Of a DNA stretch of 32,353 nucleotides, positions 8,757 through 16,432 are shown piece by piece (within the stretch, counting starts at the first letter, position 1; each line of letters opens with the position of its first letter). Position numbers and translations under genes: made by a program. Source of the DNA: Clostridia bacterium (GTDB taxonomy: Bacteria > Bacillota > Clostridia > Christensenellales > Aristaeellaceae). The stretch spans positions 1 to 32,353 of the forward strand of contig JAFWWK010000229.1 of NCBI GenBank assembly GCA_017523615.1. The letters are read 5' to 3'. Under the pieces are notes generated by a model. That model made no database searches. It saw nothing but the letters and a program-made list of their open reading frames with translations, and had not been told where the DNA came from.

Positions 8757-8922
8757 CGGCAGGTTTTCCTGCCCTGACCGGGTCCCGGACATCATGCATG
8801 GATCGCTGTTTCCGGGCGCTCCCTTCCGGGCTGGAAAAAGCGGGCACCCTCCGGGGCCCGACACCTGACTAATCCGCTCAACGCGCGTCGGGCATCCTCA
8901 GGGAGCCCGAACGGAGGCAAAA
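8757..8922 (+). promoter_or_regulatory. Structured 5' leader with mutually exclusive helices (candidate riboswitch)
   Basis: The leader opens with a 6-bp hairpin with a TTTT loop (8758-8773), right at the expected 5' end. Next comes a CCCGGA/TCCGGG helix (8784-8789 with 8811-8816). The last part holds four complementary segments: CGGGC (8841-8845), GCCCGAC (8856-8862), GTCGGGC (8887-8893) and GCCCGA (8905-8910). The second can pair with the first or the third, and the third with the second or the fourth. The fourth lies three bases before the GGAGG site (8913-8917). I could not match it to a riboswitch class I know; a pantothenate or CoA-related signal is an inference from the downstream genes. 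Confidence 0.5.
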
Positions 8923-9528
8923 ATGAAACGATTCGGTTCAAAGGGTTCGCTTACCTACAAGCTGACGCTGTACGCTGTTCTGACCGCCATTGAGATCGTC
9001 CTGGCCGTGGTCAATATCCCGATGCCGGCCGGGCTTTCCATCACTTTCAACATGATCCCCGTCGCGGTGGCGGGCATTGCCATGGGGCCCGTGGGCGGCA
9101 TGGTGATGGGCGGCATTTTCGGCCTGATCAGTTTTCTGCAGTGCTTCGGCCTGCTGGGGTACAGCGGTATGGGCGCGGCGCTGGTGCAGATCAGCCCGGT
9201 GTTGACATTTGTCCAGCGCTTCGGCTCCAGGCTGCTGATGGGCCTGATCGCCGCGCTGATCTACCGGCTGCTGAGCAAAAAGACCAATGTTTACGTCAGC
9301 AGCGCCGTGACGGGCTTTTCGTCGGCTTTTTTCAATACCCTGTTTTTCATGGGCAGCCTGGTCCTTTTGTTCGGCAGCTCCGATTATATGCAAAACAGCA
9401 TGGCCGGCAGGGGCTTTTTCGCTTACATCGTCGCCGCCGTGGGAGTAAACGGCCTGGTGGAGATGATCGTGGCGACGGCCGTGACCGGCGCCGTCGGCGC
9501 CGCGCTGCGCAAAGCGCGCCTCATCTGA
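8923..9528 (+). CDS. ECF transporter S component, probably for pantothenate
   Basis: This 201-residue membrane protein with five to six hydrophobic segments is the substrate-binding S subunit of an energy-coupling factor vitamin transporter. It has the early AxxxA motif (YAVLTA, within TM1) that contacts EcfT, and the typical VAVAGIAMGPVGGMVMGGIFGLISF block. The ATPases and EcfT are not nearby, which is normal for group II systems that share one module. The adjacent coaX, 30 bases downstream, makes pantothenate (PanT-like) the likely substrate, but related S components carry folate, riboflavin or other vitamins and the context is the only evidence. GGAGG sits 5 bases before the ATG. Confidence 0.85.
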   Translation: MKRFGSKGSLTYKLTLYAVLTAIEIVLAVVNIPMPAGLSITFNMIPVAVAGIAMGPVGGMVMGGIFGLISFLQCFGLLGYSGMGAALVQISPVLTFVQRFGSRLLMGLIAALIYRLLSKKTNVYVSSAVTGFSSAFFNTLFFMGSLVLLFGSSDYMQNSMAGRGFFAYIVAAVGVNGLVEMIVATAVTGAVGAALRKARLI

Positions 9529-9558
9529 CCGTAATTAACGCCATAAGGAGAATTCCCT

Positions 9559-10332
9559 ATGCTTCTGACCTTGGATATCGGCAACACCAACATCAAGGCC
9601 GGACTGTTTGACGGCGAGGAACTGAAGCAGTACTGGCGCCTGAGCACCCGCAGGAACTACACCAGCGACGAGATGGGCGTGTTCTTCATAAACCTTTTGG
9701 GCCACGCGGGGCTGACCACCGGGGATGTGGACGGCATCCTGATCTCCTCGGTGGTCCCCACGGTCAACTTCACCGTGGAGCATATGTGCAGGGACTATTT
9801 CCGCCGGGACCCGGTCCTGGTGCAGCCCGGCATACGCACCGGCATCGACCTGAAATACGAAAACCCCAGGGAATTGGGAAGCGACCGGATATGCAACGCT
9901 GTCGCCGCCTATTACCTCTACGGCGGCCCCTGTGTCTTTATCGATTTCGGCACGGCGACCGCCCTGGGGGCCATGGACGCGAAGGCCGCTTTCCTGGGCG
10001 GCAGCATCCTTCCGGGCGTCAAGCTCGCCAGCGAGGCCCTGGTATCGGGTACGGCCAAGCTCCCGCATTTTGAACTGACCATGCCGGAAAAGGCCATCGG
10101 CCGCACCACGGTCACCAACCTGCAGAGCGGTATCATCTTTGGCTACGTGGGGCAGGTGGATTACCTGGTCCGGCAGTTCCGCAGGGAGATGGACGCGCCC
10201 AACTGCCGGGTGGTGGCCACCGGCGGCATGGCCCGCCTGATCGCATCCCGGAGCGAGACCATCACAGACATCGACGGCCTCCTGACGCTCAAGGGAATGC
10301 GCCTCATTTGGGAACGCAACAGGAAGGACTGA
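9559..10332 (+). CDS. coaX: Type III pantothenate kinase
   Basis: CoaX phosphorylates pantothenate, the first step of coenzyme A synthesis, and unlike CoaA it is not inhibited by CoA. The 257-residue chain is an ASKHA-fold kinase with the phosphate loop LDIGNTNIKAG (residues 5-15), GSDRICNAVAAYYLYG in the middle, the second phosphate motif IDFGTATAL, and GGSILPGV and ATGGMARL in the C-terminal half. AGGAG precedes the ATG by about 9 bases. With the S component upstream it forms a salvage module. Its stop codon overlaps the ATG of the following small gene by one base. Confidence 0.95.
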   Translation: MLLTLDIGNTNIKAGLFDGEELKQYWRLSTRRNYTSDEMGVFFINLLGHAGLTTGDVDGILISSVVPTVNFTVEHMCRDYFRRDPVLVQPGIRTGIDLKYENPRELGSDRICNAVAAYYLYGGPCVFIDFGTATALGAMDAKAAFLGGSILPGVKLASEALVSGTAKLPHFELTMPEKAIGRTTVTNLQSGIIFGYVGQVDYLVRQFRREMDAPNCRVVATGGMARLIASRSETITDIDGLLTLKGMRLIWERNRKD

Positions 10333-10442
10333 TGCGCATGAAGGAAAAAAGGGGCCTGTCCTTCGGTTCATGGGCGGCCATCGCGCTGACCGCGGCCGTG
10401 ATCGTCGGCATGACCGTTTTTTTCCTGATGCTCGGCCGCTGA
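10332..10442 (+). CDS. Small single-pass membrane protein (36 residues), unknown function
   Basis: A short gene begins with the ATG that shares its A with the coaX stop codon (TGATG), so it is translationally coupled. The 36 residues are a basic N-terminus (MRMKEKRG), a short polar stretch (LSFGSW) and one hydrophobic helix (about residues 14-34), ending in LGR and a TGA stop. This is the positive-inside layout of a one-helix inner membrane protein. A second ATG two codons later is also possible. I do not recognise a family. It could be a small regulator or accessory of the ECF transporter, or simply a short orphan gene, since it lies between coaX and hom. Confidence 0.6.
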   Translation: MRMKEKRGLSFGSWAAIALTAAVIVGMTVFFLMLGR

Positions 10443-10504
10443 AGCAGCCGGGAACGATATCAACCGGCCGCCTTCGGGGCGGCGGATAGAAAGGTGAAAC
10501 CTGA

Positions 10505-11800
10505 ATGAAAAAGATCGAGATCGGTTTTCTCGGATGCGGAAACATCGGCGGCGGCGTATGGCGGATGCTTTGTGACATGCACCGGGAGATCGAAAACCGG
10601 GACGGCCTCAGCATCCATGTAAAACGGGTCCTGGTGAAGGACGTGGCCGAAGCCCTGGCGCTGAACGCGTCCAAGGGGCTTGAGGTGCCGGAGGAGGTCC
10701 TGACGGAAAATGCCGCGGACGTGACCGACGATAAGGATATCGGCATCGTCTGCGAATTCATGGGCGGCGAACAGCCGGCGGCCCGGTTCATGACGCGGGC
10801 TCTGGAAAACGGCAAGACCGTGATCACCGCCAACAAGGTGGCCCTGGCGCTCAACTGGGCCCAATTGCAGGCGGCGGCTGAAAAGAGCGGCGCCGGCTTG
10901 TGGTACGAGGCCAGCGTGGGCGGCGTGATCCCGGTGATCCGCGTGCTTACCACCAACCTGGAGGCCGACCGGATCAACCGGGTGATGGGCATCATCAACG
11001 GCACCACCAACTATATCCTGACCAGGATGACCAAGGAAGGCAAGGATTATGCCGAGGTGCTTTCCGAGGCCCAGCGTCTTGGCCTGGCGGAGCCCAATCC
11101 CGAGGCCGACGTCGAAGGCATGGACGCCGGCTATAAGCTGTCCATCCTGGCATCCCTGGCCTTCCACGGGAGGGTCACCTACCAGAGGATCTACCGGGAG
11201 GGCATCACCGACGTCAGCGCCACCGACATCGCCTTCGGCCGGGAGATGGGCTACACCCTGAAGCTCCTTGCCATCGCCAAGAAGGACGGGAACGTGGTGG
11301 AGTGCCGCGTGCACCCGACGTTTCTGCCCAGCGATCACCCCCTGGCCATGGTGGACGGCTCCCTGAACGCTATCTTCATCCACGGGGATTACTGCAGGGA
11401 TATGATGCTGCAGGGCCGTGGCGCCGGCGAAAAGCCCACTTCCAGCGCCATCTGCGGGGATATCGTTTCCGCGGCGCTTTCCCTGAAGCCCCGATACCCG
11501 TCCTTTAAAAACACCCCCGAGGATTGTGAAAGCTTCGAATTTACCGACAACTGGCAGACCAGCGCCTATATCCGCCTTTCCGCCAGGGACGAAAAAGGCG
11601 TCCTGACCAGGGTGGCCGGATTCTTTGCCCAGGAGGACGTTTCCATCGCTTCGATGATGCAGAAGAACGCCTCCGAAGACGGGCGCGTGCAGCTGATCTT
11701 TATCACCCATCCCGCGCCGGAACAGGCGATCCGCCGGGCCATCGCCCATTTTGACGGCGACATCTGCCGCCTGGAGACCATGATCCGCGTGGAGGAGTGA
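10505..11800 (+). CDS. hom: Homoserine dehydrogenase with C-terminal ACT domain
   Basis: The enzyme reduces aspartate semialdehyde to homoserine, the branch point to threonine, methionine and isoleucine. The Rossmann motif GFLGCGNIGGGV lies at residues 7-18, the cofactor/substrate segment ENGKTVITANKVALA near 100, the family signature GIINGTTNYILTRM near 163, and the catalytic lysine region EGMDAGYKLSILASLAFHG near 205. A C-terminal ACT domain (about 355-431, with AYIRLSARDEKGVLTRVAGF) suggests feedback control, usually by threonine. Length 431 fits the ACT-bearing type. An AAGGTG site precedes the ATG by about 8 bases. thrB, thrC and a lysC are absent nearby. The 62 bases before it contain a GCCGCC/GGCGGC hairpin (10465-10481) without a T-run. 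Confidence 0.95.
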   Translation: MKKIEIGFLGCGNIGGGVWRMLCDMHREIENRDGLSIHVKRVLVKDVAEALALNASKGLEVPEEVLTENAADVTDDKDIGIVCEFMGGEQPAARFMTRALENGKTVITANKVALALNWAQLQAAAEKSGAGLWYEASVGGVIPVIRVLTTNLEADRINRVMGIINGTTNYILTRMTKEGKDYAEVLSEAQRLGLAEPNPEADVEGMDAGYKLSILASLAFHGRVTYQRIYREGITDVSATDIAFGREMGYTLKLLAIAKKDGNVVECRVHPTFLPSDHPLAMVDGSLNAIFIHGDYCRDMMLQGRGAGEKPTSSAICGDIVSAALSLKPRYPSFKNTPEDCESFEFTDNWQTSAYIRLSARDEKGVLTRVAGFFAQEDVSIASMMQKNASEDGRVQLIFITHPAPEQAIRRAIAHFDGDICRLETMIRVEE

Positions 11801-11813
11801 GCGGTCCGCGCAT

Positions 11814-11842
11814 TTGACCGAAAACCCCTTTTGTGATATACT
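11814..11842 (+). promoter_or_regulatory. Promoter of the PucR-type regulator
   Basis: TTGACC (11814-11819), a 17-base spacer and TATACT (11837-11842) lie about 82 bases before the ATG at 11924. The boxes are close to the sigma-A consensus. Confidence 0.8.
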
Positions 11843-11923
11843 TGTTTATCCTGAAAGCAAGCCTTAAAAGGCGATATCCCATGTAGGTAAAGGCAGGAAA
11901 ACCTGAGCTGGGAGGAAGAGAAA

Positions 11924-12988
11924 ATGCTGAACAACCGGATCCTTGCGCAGCTGGAGCAGGTCTTTTCGGGATTGAACTCATCGGTCATGCTTCTGGACGC
12001 GGCCGGCAACAGCCTGATCCCGGCGGAGGACATCCGCTTTTCCCTTCCGGACCTGCCGTCCCCCGGCAAGCCCGTGAACCATGAAGGCCGTCTGTACCAG
12101 AAATGCCTGTCCTCCCCGGACGCGGTGCTGATGACGCCCGAGCAGGACAGCCGGGCCATCAGGGACGCGTTCCTCCTGGCGGATACCATGATCGGCGCGA
12201 TCATCCGCGCGGAGTCCGTCTCCAGCGACCTGAACAGCGCCTGGCAGCGGCTGCTTGAAAACCACCTGACAGCCACGGAACTGAACGCGGTGGCCGACGA
12301 ATACCAGATCCCCGTCCGCACCGCCAGGTGCGTGCTGCTGATCCACCTTGTGCAGGTCCAGTCGTCCAGCGGACTGGACATCATGGAAGAGGTGACCCCC
12401 AAAGGGCAGGGCGACGTGCTGGTGGCGATGGACCGCCATACGGTGGCCCTGGTCAAGGACACCGCGGGAATGGACGGGCTGGAGGACGTGAAGGAGTTCG
12501 CCGAGGCGCTGGAAGAAACGCTGATGGGCGAGACGGCCATGGATCTGACGGTGGGCATCGGGGATATCGTGGATTCCCTAGAGGAGATGCATTCCTCCTA
12601 CAGGCAGGCCCGGCGCGCGATCGAGATCGGCAGCCAGTACGCACCGAACAGCCATATCCACGTTTACCGCAGCATGCATCTGGAAAGGTTTTTATCCGAG
12701 CTGAGCCCCGAGCTGGCGGCCCATTATCACGGCCTTCTTTTCAACCGTTCCACCAGCCGGCTGTTCAGCGAGGAAATGCTGAACACCATCGACATGTTCT
12801 TTAAAAAGGACCTGAACCTGTCGGATACGGCCCGGCAGCTTTACATCCACCGCAACACCCTGGTCTACAGGCTGGACAAAGTGCAGCGGCTGGTGGGGCT
12901 GGACCTGAGGCGTTTTGACGACGCGGTCACTTTTAAGCTGCTTTATGATATGCGCAAATGCGTGACCAACGGCAAAAAGACCCATTAA
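11924..12988 (+). CDS. PucR/CdaR-type transcriptional regulator
   Basis: This 354-residue cytoplasmic regulator has the layout of the CdaR/PucR family. An N-terminal sensor-like region (about 1-110) contains VMLLDAAGNSLIPAEDIRF and looks like a CdaR/diacid-sensing or PAS-type segment. A GGDEF-like linker domain follows (about 120-270, with ELNAVADEYQIPV at its start and a SSYRQARRAIEIGSQY motif). A C-terminal helix-turn-helix (about 295-350) has NLSDTARQLYIHRNTLVYRL, the PucR-family signature. No ligand can be read from it. GGAGG is 8 bases before the ATG. It is followed 16 bases later by the S41 protease, so they are probably co-transcribed. Confidence 0.9.
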   Translation: MLNNRILAQLEQVFSGLNSSVMLLDAAGNSLIPAEDIRFSLPDLPSPGKPVNHEGRLYQKCLSSPDAVLMTPEQDSRAIRDAFLLADTMIGAIIRAESVSSDLNSAWQRLLENHLTATELNAVADEYQIPVRTARCVLLIHLVQVQSSSGLDIMEEVTPKGQGDVLVAMDRHTVALVKDTAGMDGLEDVKEFAEALEETLMGETAMDLTVGIGDIVDSLEEMHSSYRQARRAIEIGSQYAPNSHIHVYRSMHLERFLSELSPELAAHYHGLLFNRSTSRLFSEEMLNTIDMFFKKDLNLSDTARQLYIHRNTLVYRLDKVQRLVGLDLRRFDDAVTFKLLYDMRKCVTNGKKTH

Positions 12989-13004
12989 CGGACGGAGGAC
13001 AAAA

Positions 13005-14228
13005 ATGAAACGCAATGCCAAGATCGCTGTGACACTGACCTGCGCGGCAGCGCTGGCGACCGGCGCCGTCATCGGCGGACATGCCAGCGGCCTTCTGGAT
13101 TTCTTCAACAGGGGAAAGACCGGCGAGGTGACCATCACCGCCGAGGAATACGAGCGCCTGAAGCAGTTTGAAAAGCTGGCCACCGTCAAGGAATACATCG
13201 AGACGTATTACTACCAGGATGTGGACAATGACAAGATGCTGGAATACGCCATGCAGGGCATGCTTTCCAGCCTGGAGGACCCGTACACCTTCTATTATAA
13301 TGAAGAGGCGTGGGCCGACATGTGGGAGGACGATACCGGCGTATACGGCGGGGTCGGCCTGCAGCTGCTGGGCAATTACGAGACCAATATCGTCACCGTG
13401 ACCCAGGTATTCAAGGGCACGCCGGCCGAAGGCGCCGGGGTCCATAAGGGTGACCAGCTGATCCGCGTAGACGATATCGAGGTGGACGCCACCACCCTGG
13501 ACGCCGCCGTCAAACGTATGCGCGGGGAAAGCGATTCCCTGGTGGAACTGGAAGTCATCCGGAAGGGTGAAAATATCGTTTTCACCATGTACCGGGCGGA
13601 GATCCATGTCAACCGCGTGGAATATACCATGCTGAAGGACAATGTGGGCTACATCGTCCTGTACCAGTTTGCCGGGGAGAGCGATGCCGAGGTCAAGGCC
13701 GCCATGGACGACCTGACATCCCAGGGCGCCAGGAGCATCGTTCTGGACCTGAGGGATAACCCGGGCGGCTGGGTGAGCCACGCGGTGGAGGTGGCGGACC
13801 TGTTCCTGGACAAGGAGCTGCTGGTCTATGCGGAATACCGTGACGGAAGCCGGGACGAAAACTGGACCAAGGCAGGCAAGACCGATATCCCGCTGGTGAT
13901 CCTGATCAACGAAAATTCCGCTTCCTCCAGCGAGATCCTCGCCGGCGGCCTGCAGAACCTTGGAAGGGCCACCCTGGTCGGTACCACCAGTTACGGCAAG
14001 GGCATCATCCAGTACGTCCTGCCGGTGGACAACACCGAAAAGGACGGTTTCCAGTTCACCGTGGCTCAGTATTACCTGAACGACGGCACGGCCGTGCATA
14101 AGATCGGCATCAGCCCGGACGTCACCGTGGAAATGCCTGAGGATCTGGTCGGCACCTATTTCGAACTGGGCGATATGGACGACCCGCAGCTCGAATGCGC
14201 CTGGGAGATCGCCAGGGAAGCTCAGTAA
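13005..14228 (+). CDS. S41 family C-terminal processing peptidase with PDZ domain
   Basis: This is an exported protease of the CtpA/CtpB family, anchored by its N-terminal hydrophobic segment (about residues 6-28) and acting outside the membrane on protein C-termini. The PDZ domain (about 105-180) contains GGVGLQLLG and VHKGDQLIRVDDIEV. The S41 domain has LRDNPGGWVSHAVEVADLF, the serine motif NENSASSSEILAGGLQNL, and the lysine/glutamine pair in TSYGKGIIQ (K, then Q four residues on), as in the catalytic Ser-Lys-Gln of CtpB. Length 407 is typical. GGAGG precedes the ATG. It follows the regulator by 16 bases and is closed by a strong terminator. Confidence 0.93.
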   Translation: MKRNAKIAVTLTCAAALATGAVIGGHASGLLDFFNRGKTGEVTITAEEYERLKQFEKLATVKEYIETYYYQDVDNDKMLEYAMQGMLSSLEDPYTFYYNEEAWADMWEDDTGVYGGVGLQLLGNYETNIVTVTQVFKGTPAEGAGVHKGDQLIRVDDIEVDATTLDAAVKRMRGESDSLVELEVIRKGENIVFTMYRAEIHVNRVEYTMLKDNVGYIVLYQFAGESDAEVKAAMDDLTSQGARSIVLDLRDNPGGWVSHAVEVADLFLDKELLVYAEYRDGSRDENWTKAGKTDIPLVILINENSASSSEILAGGLQNLGRATLVGTTSYGKGIIQYVLPVDNTEKDGFQFTVAQYYLNDGTAVHKIGISPDVTVEMPEDLVGTYFELGDMDDPQLECAWEIAREAQ

Positions 14229-14243
14229 TAACGGACAAACACC

Positions 14244-14278
14244 GCGCCGCGCCCGTTTGGCGGGCGCGGCGCTTTTTT
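14244..14278 (+). terminator. Strong Rho-independent terminator after the S41 peptidase
   Basis: A perfect 12-bp GC-rich stem (14244-14255 with 14261-14272), a 5-base TTTGG loop and six T. It is only modest in the other direction, where it would serve the minus-strand hydrolase gene. Confidence 0.95.
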
Positions 14279-14304
14279 CGTATTCTTTTTTCGCGTCCGC
14301 GATG

Positions 14305-15135
14305 TCATTCCACCGTGTTTTCCAGAACACCGATCCCGTCCGCTTCGCAGCGGACCGTATCCCCGGGTTTCAGGTACTTTGGCGGTGAGGATCCCATCCC
14401 CACGCCGGCGGGTGTCCCCATGGAGATGACGGTGCCGCTTTTCAGCGTCATGCCCCGACTGAGCTCGCACAGGACGTCTGCGATGGAAAAGACCCAATGG
14501 CGCGTGCTGCCGTCCTGCCGTTTTTCCCCGTTGACATAACAGCGGATGGGAATATCGGGCGGATACGAAAACTCGTCTGCGGTGACGATGCAGGGCCCCA
14601 TCGGCGTAAAGCCGTCCAGGCTTTTGCCGAAGTAGAACTGCTTGTGCGCGGTCTGCAGGTCCCTGGCGCTGACGTCGTTCAGGATGGTATAGCCGAAGAC
14701 GCACTCCCGCGCCTCGTCCGGGGACACGTTGGCGGCGTCCCGTCCGAGGACGAAGGCGATCTCGGCCTCGTAGTCCAGCATTTGGGTCAGGTCCCGGTGG
14801 GAAGGGATCTTCCCGCCCGGCGGTGTCGCTTCCACGGTCCGCTTGGAAAAATAGACGGCCTTGTTCTCCCTTTTCATAACGGGGTCGAACCGGGCGGCTT
14901 CGACCGTGTGATCCCGGAAGTTCATGCCCAGGCAGATGATGTCCCCTTCCGGCCGGGGGATGGGGGCGAGCAGGCGAACATCTTCCAGGGACAGGGATCC
15001 TCCGGCAAAGGGAGGAAGGGCACCGGATCTGATCACCGACAGAAGGGACGGGTCGCCCTGAAAGGGACGGATGGTTTTGCCTGAAAGGACGCCGGTGCGT
15101 TCCTTCCCGGAATGCAGAAAAGTGACCAGCTTCAT
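14305..15135 (-). CDS. Fumarylacetoacetate hydrolase (FAH) family protein
   Basis: This FAH-superfamily enzyme is a metal-dependent C-C hydrolase, decarboxylase or isomerase acting on 2-oxo or acylpyruvate-like substrates. The 276-residue product has the N-terminal small domain (about 1-70) and then CLGMNFRDHT, YEAEIAFVLG (the E-x-E metal ligands), GYTILNDVSARDLQ (the metal Asp) and KSLDGFTPMGPCIV, ending with ISMGTPAGVGMG. The start is the ATG at 15135 with AGGAGG 6 bases before it. The open frame runs on to 16281 over the acetyltransferase, but this has no start support. The exact reaction cannot be read from sequence; acylpyruvase or a 2-hydroxyhepta-2,4-diene-dioate isomerase-like role is common in the family. 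Confidence 0.93.
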   Translation of the reverse strand: MKLVTFLHSGKERTGVLSGKTIRPFQGDPSLLSVIRSGALPPFAGGSLSLEDVRLLAPIPRPEGDIICLGMNFRDHTVEAARFDPVMKRENKAVYFSKRTVEATPPGGKIPSHRDLTQMLDYEAEIAFVLGRDAANVSPDEARECVFGYTILNDVSARDLQTAHKQFYFGKSLDGFTPMGPCIVTADEFSYPPDIPIRCYVNGEKRQDGSTRHWVFSIADVLCELSRGMTLKSGTVISMGTPAGVGMGSSPPKYLKPGDTVRCEADGIGVLENTVE

Positions 15136-15477
15136 GCGGATCCTCCTGGTTGAGAGTCGGGCGTGGCGGGAAAGCAGGTTTTTCCCGGTATGATGGAAAA
15201 AATGAGAAACCGGATTTTGAGTTCCTGCTGTTCTGTTCGATGCCCGGGCGCGTTTTCCTGCCGCCGGGCGTGAAAAGGGCCCTTCAGATCCGCGACCGCC
15301 TGCAAACTGAGCCGGGCCGCATCGTCCCAGGCGGCCGTTCCATGCACGATCCTCTTTGGGCAAGTTGATAAATATGACGCGATATGGTAGGCTTGTGATA
15401 TCGAACAGCCACGCGGAAGCGACGCCGCCGGACGGACCGGAGGCTTTGAAAGAGAAGAGGACAGGAGTGAAGATCAG
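15136..15477. other. Intergenic region between divergent FAH and acetyltransferase genes
   Basis: 342 bases without a supportable gene. A TTGATA at 15365-15370 with a poor TAGGCT 17 bases on could be a weak promoter for the acetyltransferase. No clear promoter for the FAH gene is visible in the 340 bases. Short frames across this stretch have no ribosome binding site or family features. Confidence 0.4.
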
Positions 15478-16146
15478 ATGGACAACATCGAACGCCGGGA
15501 CCGGCAGATCCTGTATATCGCGGATGATGCGGTGATCGGGGAAATGAAAAAATGCCGGGCGATCCTGCAGAAACTGAATTTCATGGACCGCGCTGACCTG
15601 GATGGGATCGCCGCCGTGGTGAAAGAGCTGTTCGGCGCATCCGACGGGGCTTTTGTGAACCCGCCCTTCTACTGTGATTACGGCAGCCACATCCATGTGG
15701 GAAAGAATTTTTTTGCCAACTACAACTGCACCATTATCGACGTGGCCCCCGTCGTCATCGGCGACAACTGCCAGATGGCCCCCAATGTATCGATCTACAC
15801 GGCGGGCCATCCCGTGCATCCCGCGGCCAGGAATACAGCCTATGAGTACGGCATCGGCGTGACCATCGGAAACAACGTATGGATCGGCGGCAATTCCGTG
15901 ATCCTGCCGGGAGCGCGTATCGGGGACAACACGGTGATCGGTGCGGGCAGCGTGGTGACGAAGGATATCCCCGCCTGGTGCGTCGCCGCCGGCAATCCCT
16001 GCAGGGTGATCCGCAGGATCACCGAGGCGGACCGGGAAACCTATTTCCGGCACCTGCCCGCCGATACGGAAGCGCTGGAGCATATGCGGCGGATGTGGGA
16101 GGAAAGCGGCGATCCCGTCAAATATCCCATCGCCCCGGAAGAATGA
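15478..16146 (+). CDS. Maltose/galactoside O-acetyltransferase family protein (hexapeptide repeat)
   Basis: The 222-residue protein belongs to the left-handed beta-helix acetyltransferases (Maa/LacA/NodL type) that move an acetyl group from acetyl-CoA to a sugar hydroxyl. The N-terminal segment (about 20-50, MKKCRAILQKLNFMD) is the usual Maa-type helical region. Hexapeptide turns run from about 70 to 180, with PPFYCDYGSHIHVGKNFFAN, the catalytic-histidine segment SIYTAGHPVHP and IGNNVWIGGNSVILPGARIG ending in VTKDIPAWCVAAGNPCRVI. A C-terminal helical tail follows. An AGGAG site sits about 10 bases before the ATG. Its neighbours give no clue to the sugar. Confidence 0.93.
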   Translation: MDNIERRDRQILYIADDAVIGEMKKCRAILQKLNFMDRADLDGIAAVVKELFGASDGAFVNPPFYCDYGSHIHVGKNFFANYNCTIIDVAPVVIGDNCQMAPNVSIYTAGHPVHPAARNTAYEYGIGVTIGNNVWIGGNSVILPGARIGDNTVIGAGSVVTKDIPAWCVAAGNPCRVIRRITEADRETYFRHLPADTEALEHMRRMWEESGDPVKYPIAPEE

Positions 16147-16190
16147 GAGAACGGGGGAACGCGATCTGACAGGAATGTAAATGGCTTGGA

Positions 16191-16261
16191 GATCCCGGTC
16201 CAGAGTAACTTGATCGGCCGGGAAGCAAGCTGAAGTGAAACTGCTTGGTCCGATCGGGATC
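16191..16261 (+). promoter_or_regulatory. Nested hairpin structure downstream of the acetyltransferase
   Basis: Outer arms GATCCC (16191-16196) and GGGATC (16256-16261) enclose GATCGG (16212-16217) paired with CCGATC (16250-16255), and inside it AAGCA (16223-16227) with TGCTT (16242-16246). An AT-rich stretch follows at about 16310-16330, but the T-run is not immediate. It may be a terminator-like or other structured RNA element. Confidence 0.4.
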
Positions 16262-16365
16262 TTGTTGAAGTATCCGGTCAAACAAAATCACTCAGGATCA
16301 ATTCGGAGACGGACTTTTATTTATTTTATAGCATACCCGGAAATGCTGATTCCGCTGGTCATACC

Positions 16366-16394
16366 TTGACATGGAAAATCAAATTTGTTATTGT
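16366..16394 (+). promoter_or_regulatory. Promoter of the Ig-domain gene pair
   Basis: TTGACA (16366-16371), a 17-base spacer and TATTGT (16389-16394) lie 38 bases before the ATG at 16433. Only the fourth and fifth positions of the -10 depart from consensus (A to T, A to G). Confidence 0.8.
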
Positions 16395-16432
16395 TGTGTA
16401 CGAACGTTTTTTGGTTTGGAGGAGCGCTGCCC

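Noticed and set aside
15136-16281. Long minus-strand open frame extending the FAH gene upstream
   Set aside because: The extension overlaps a well-supported acetyltransferase gene on the other strand, has no ribosome binding site, and the FAH family starts at the ATG at 15135.
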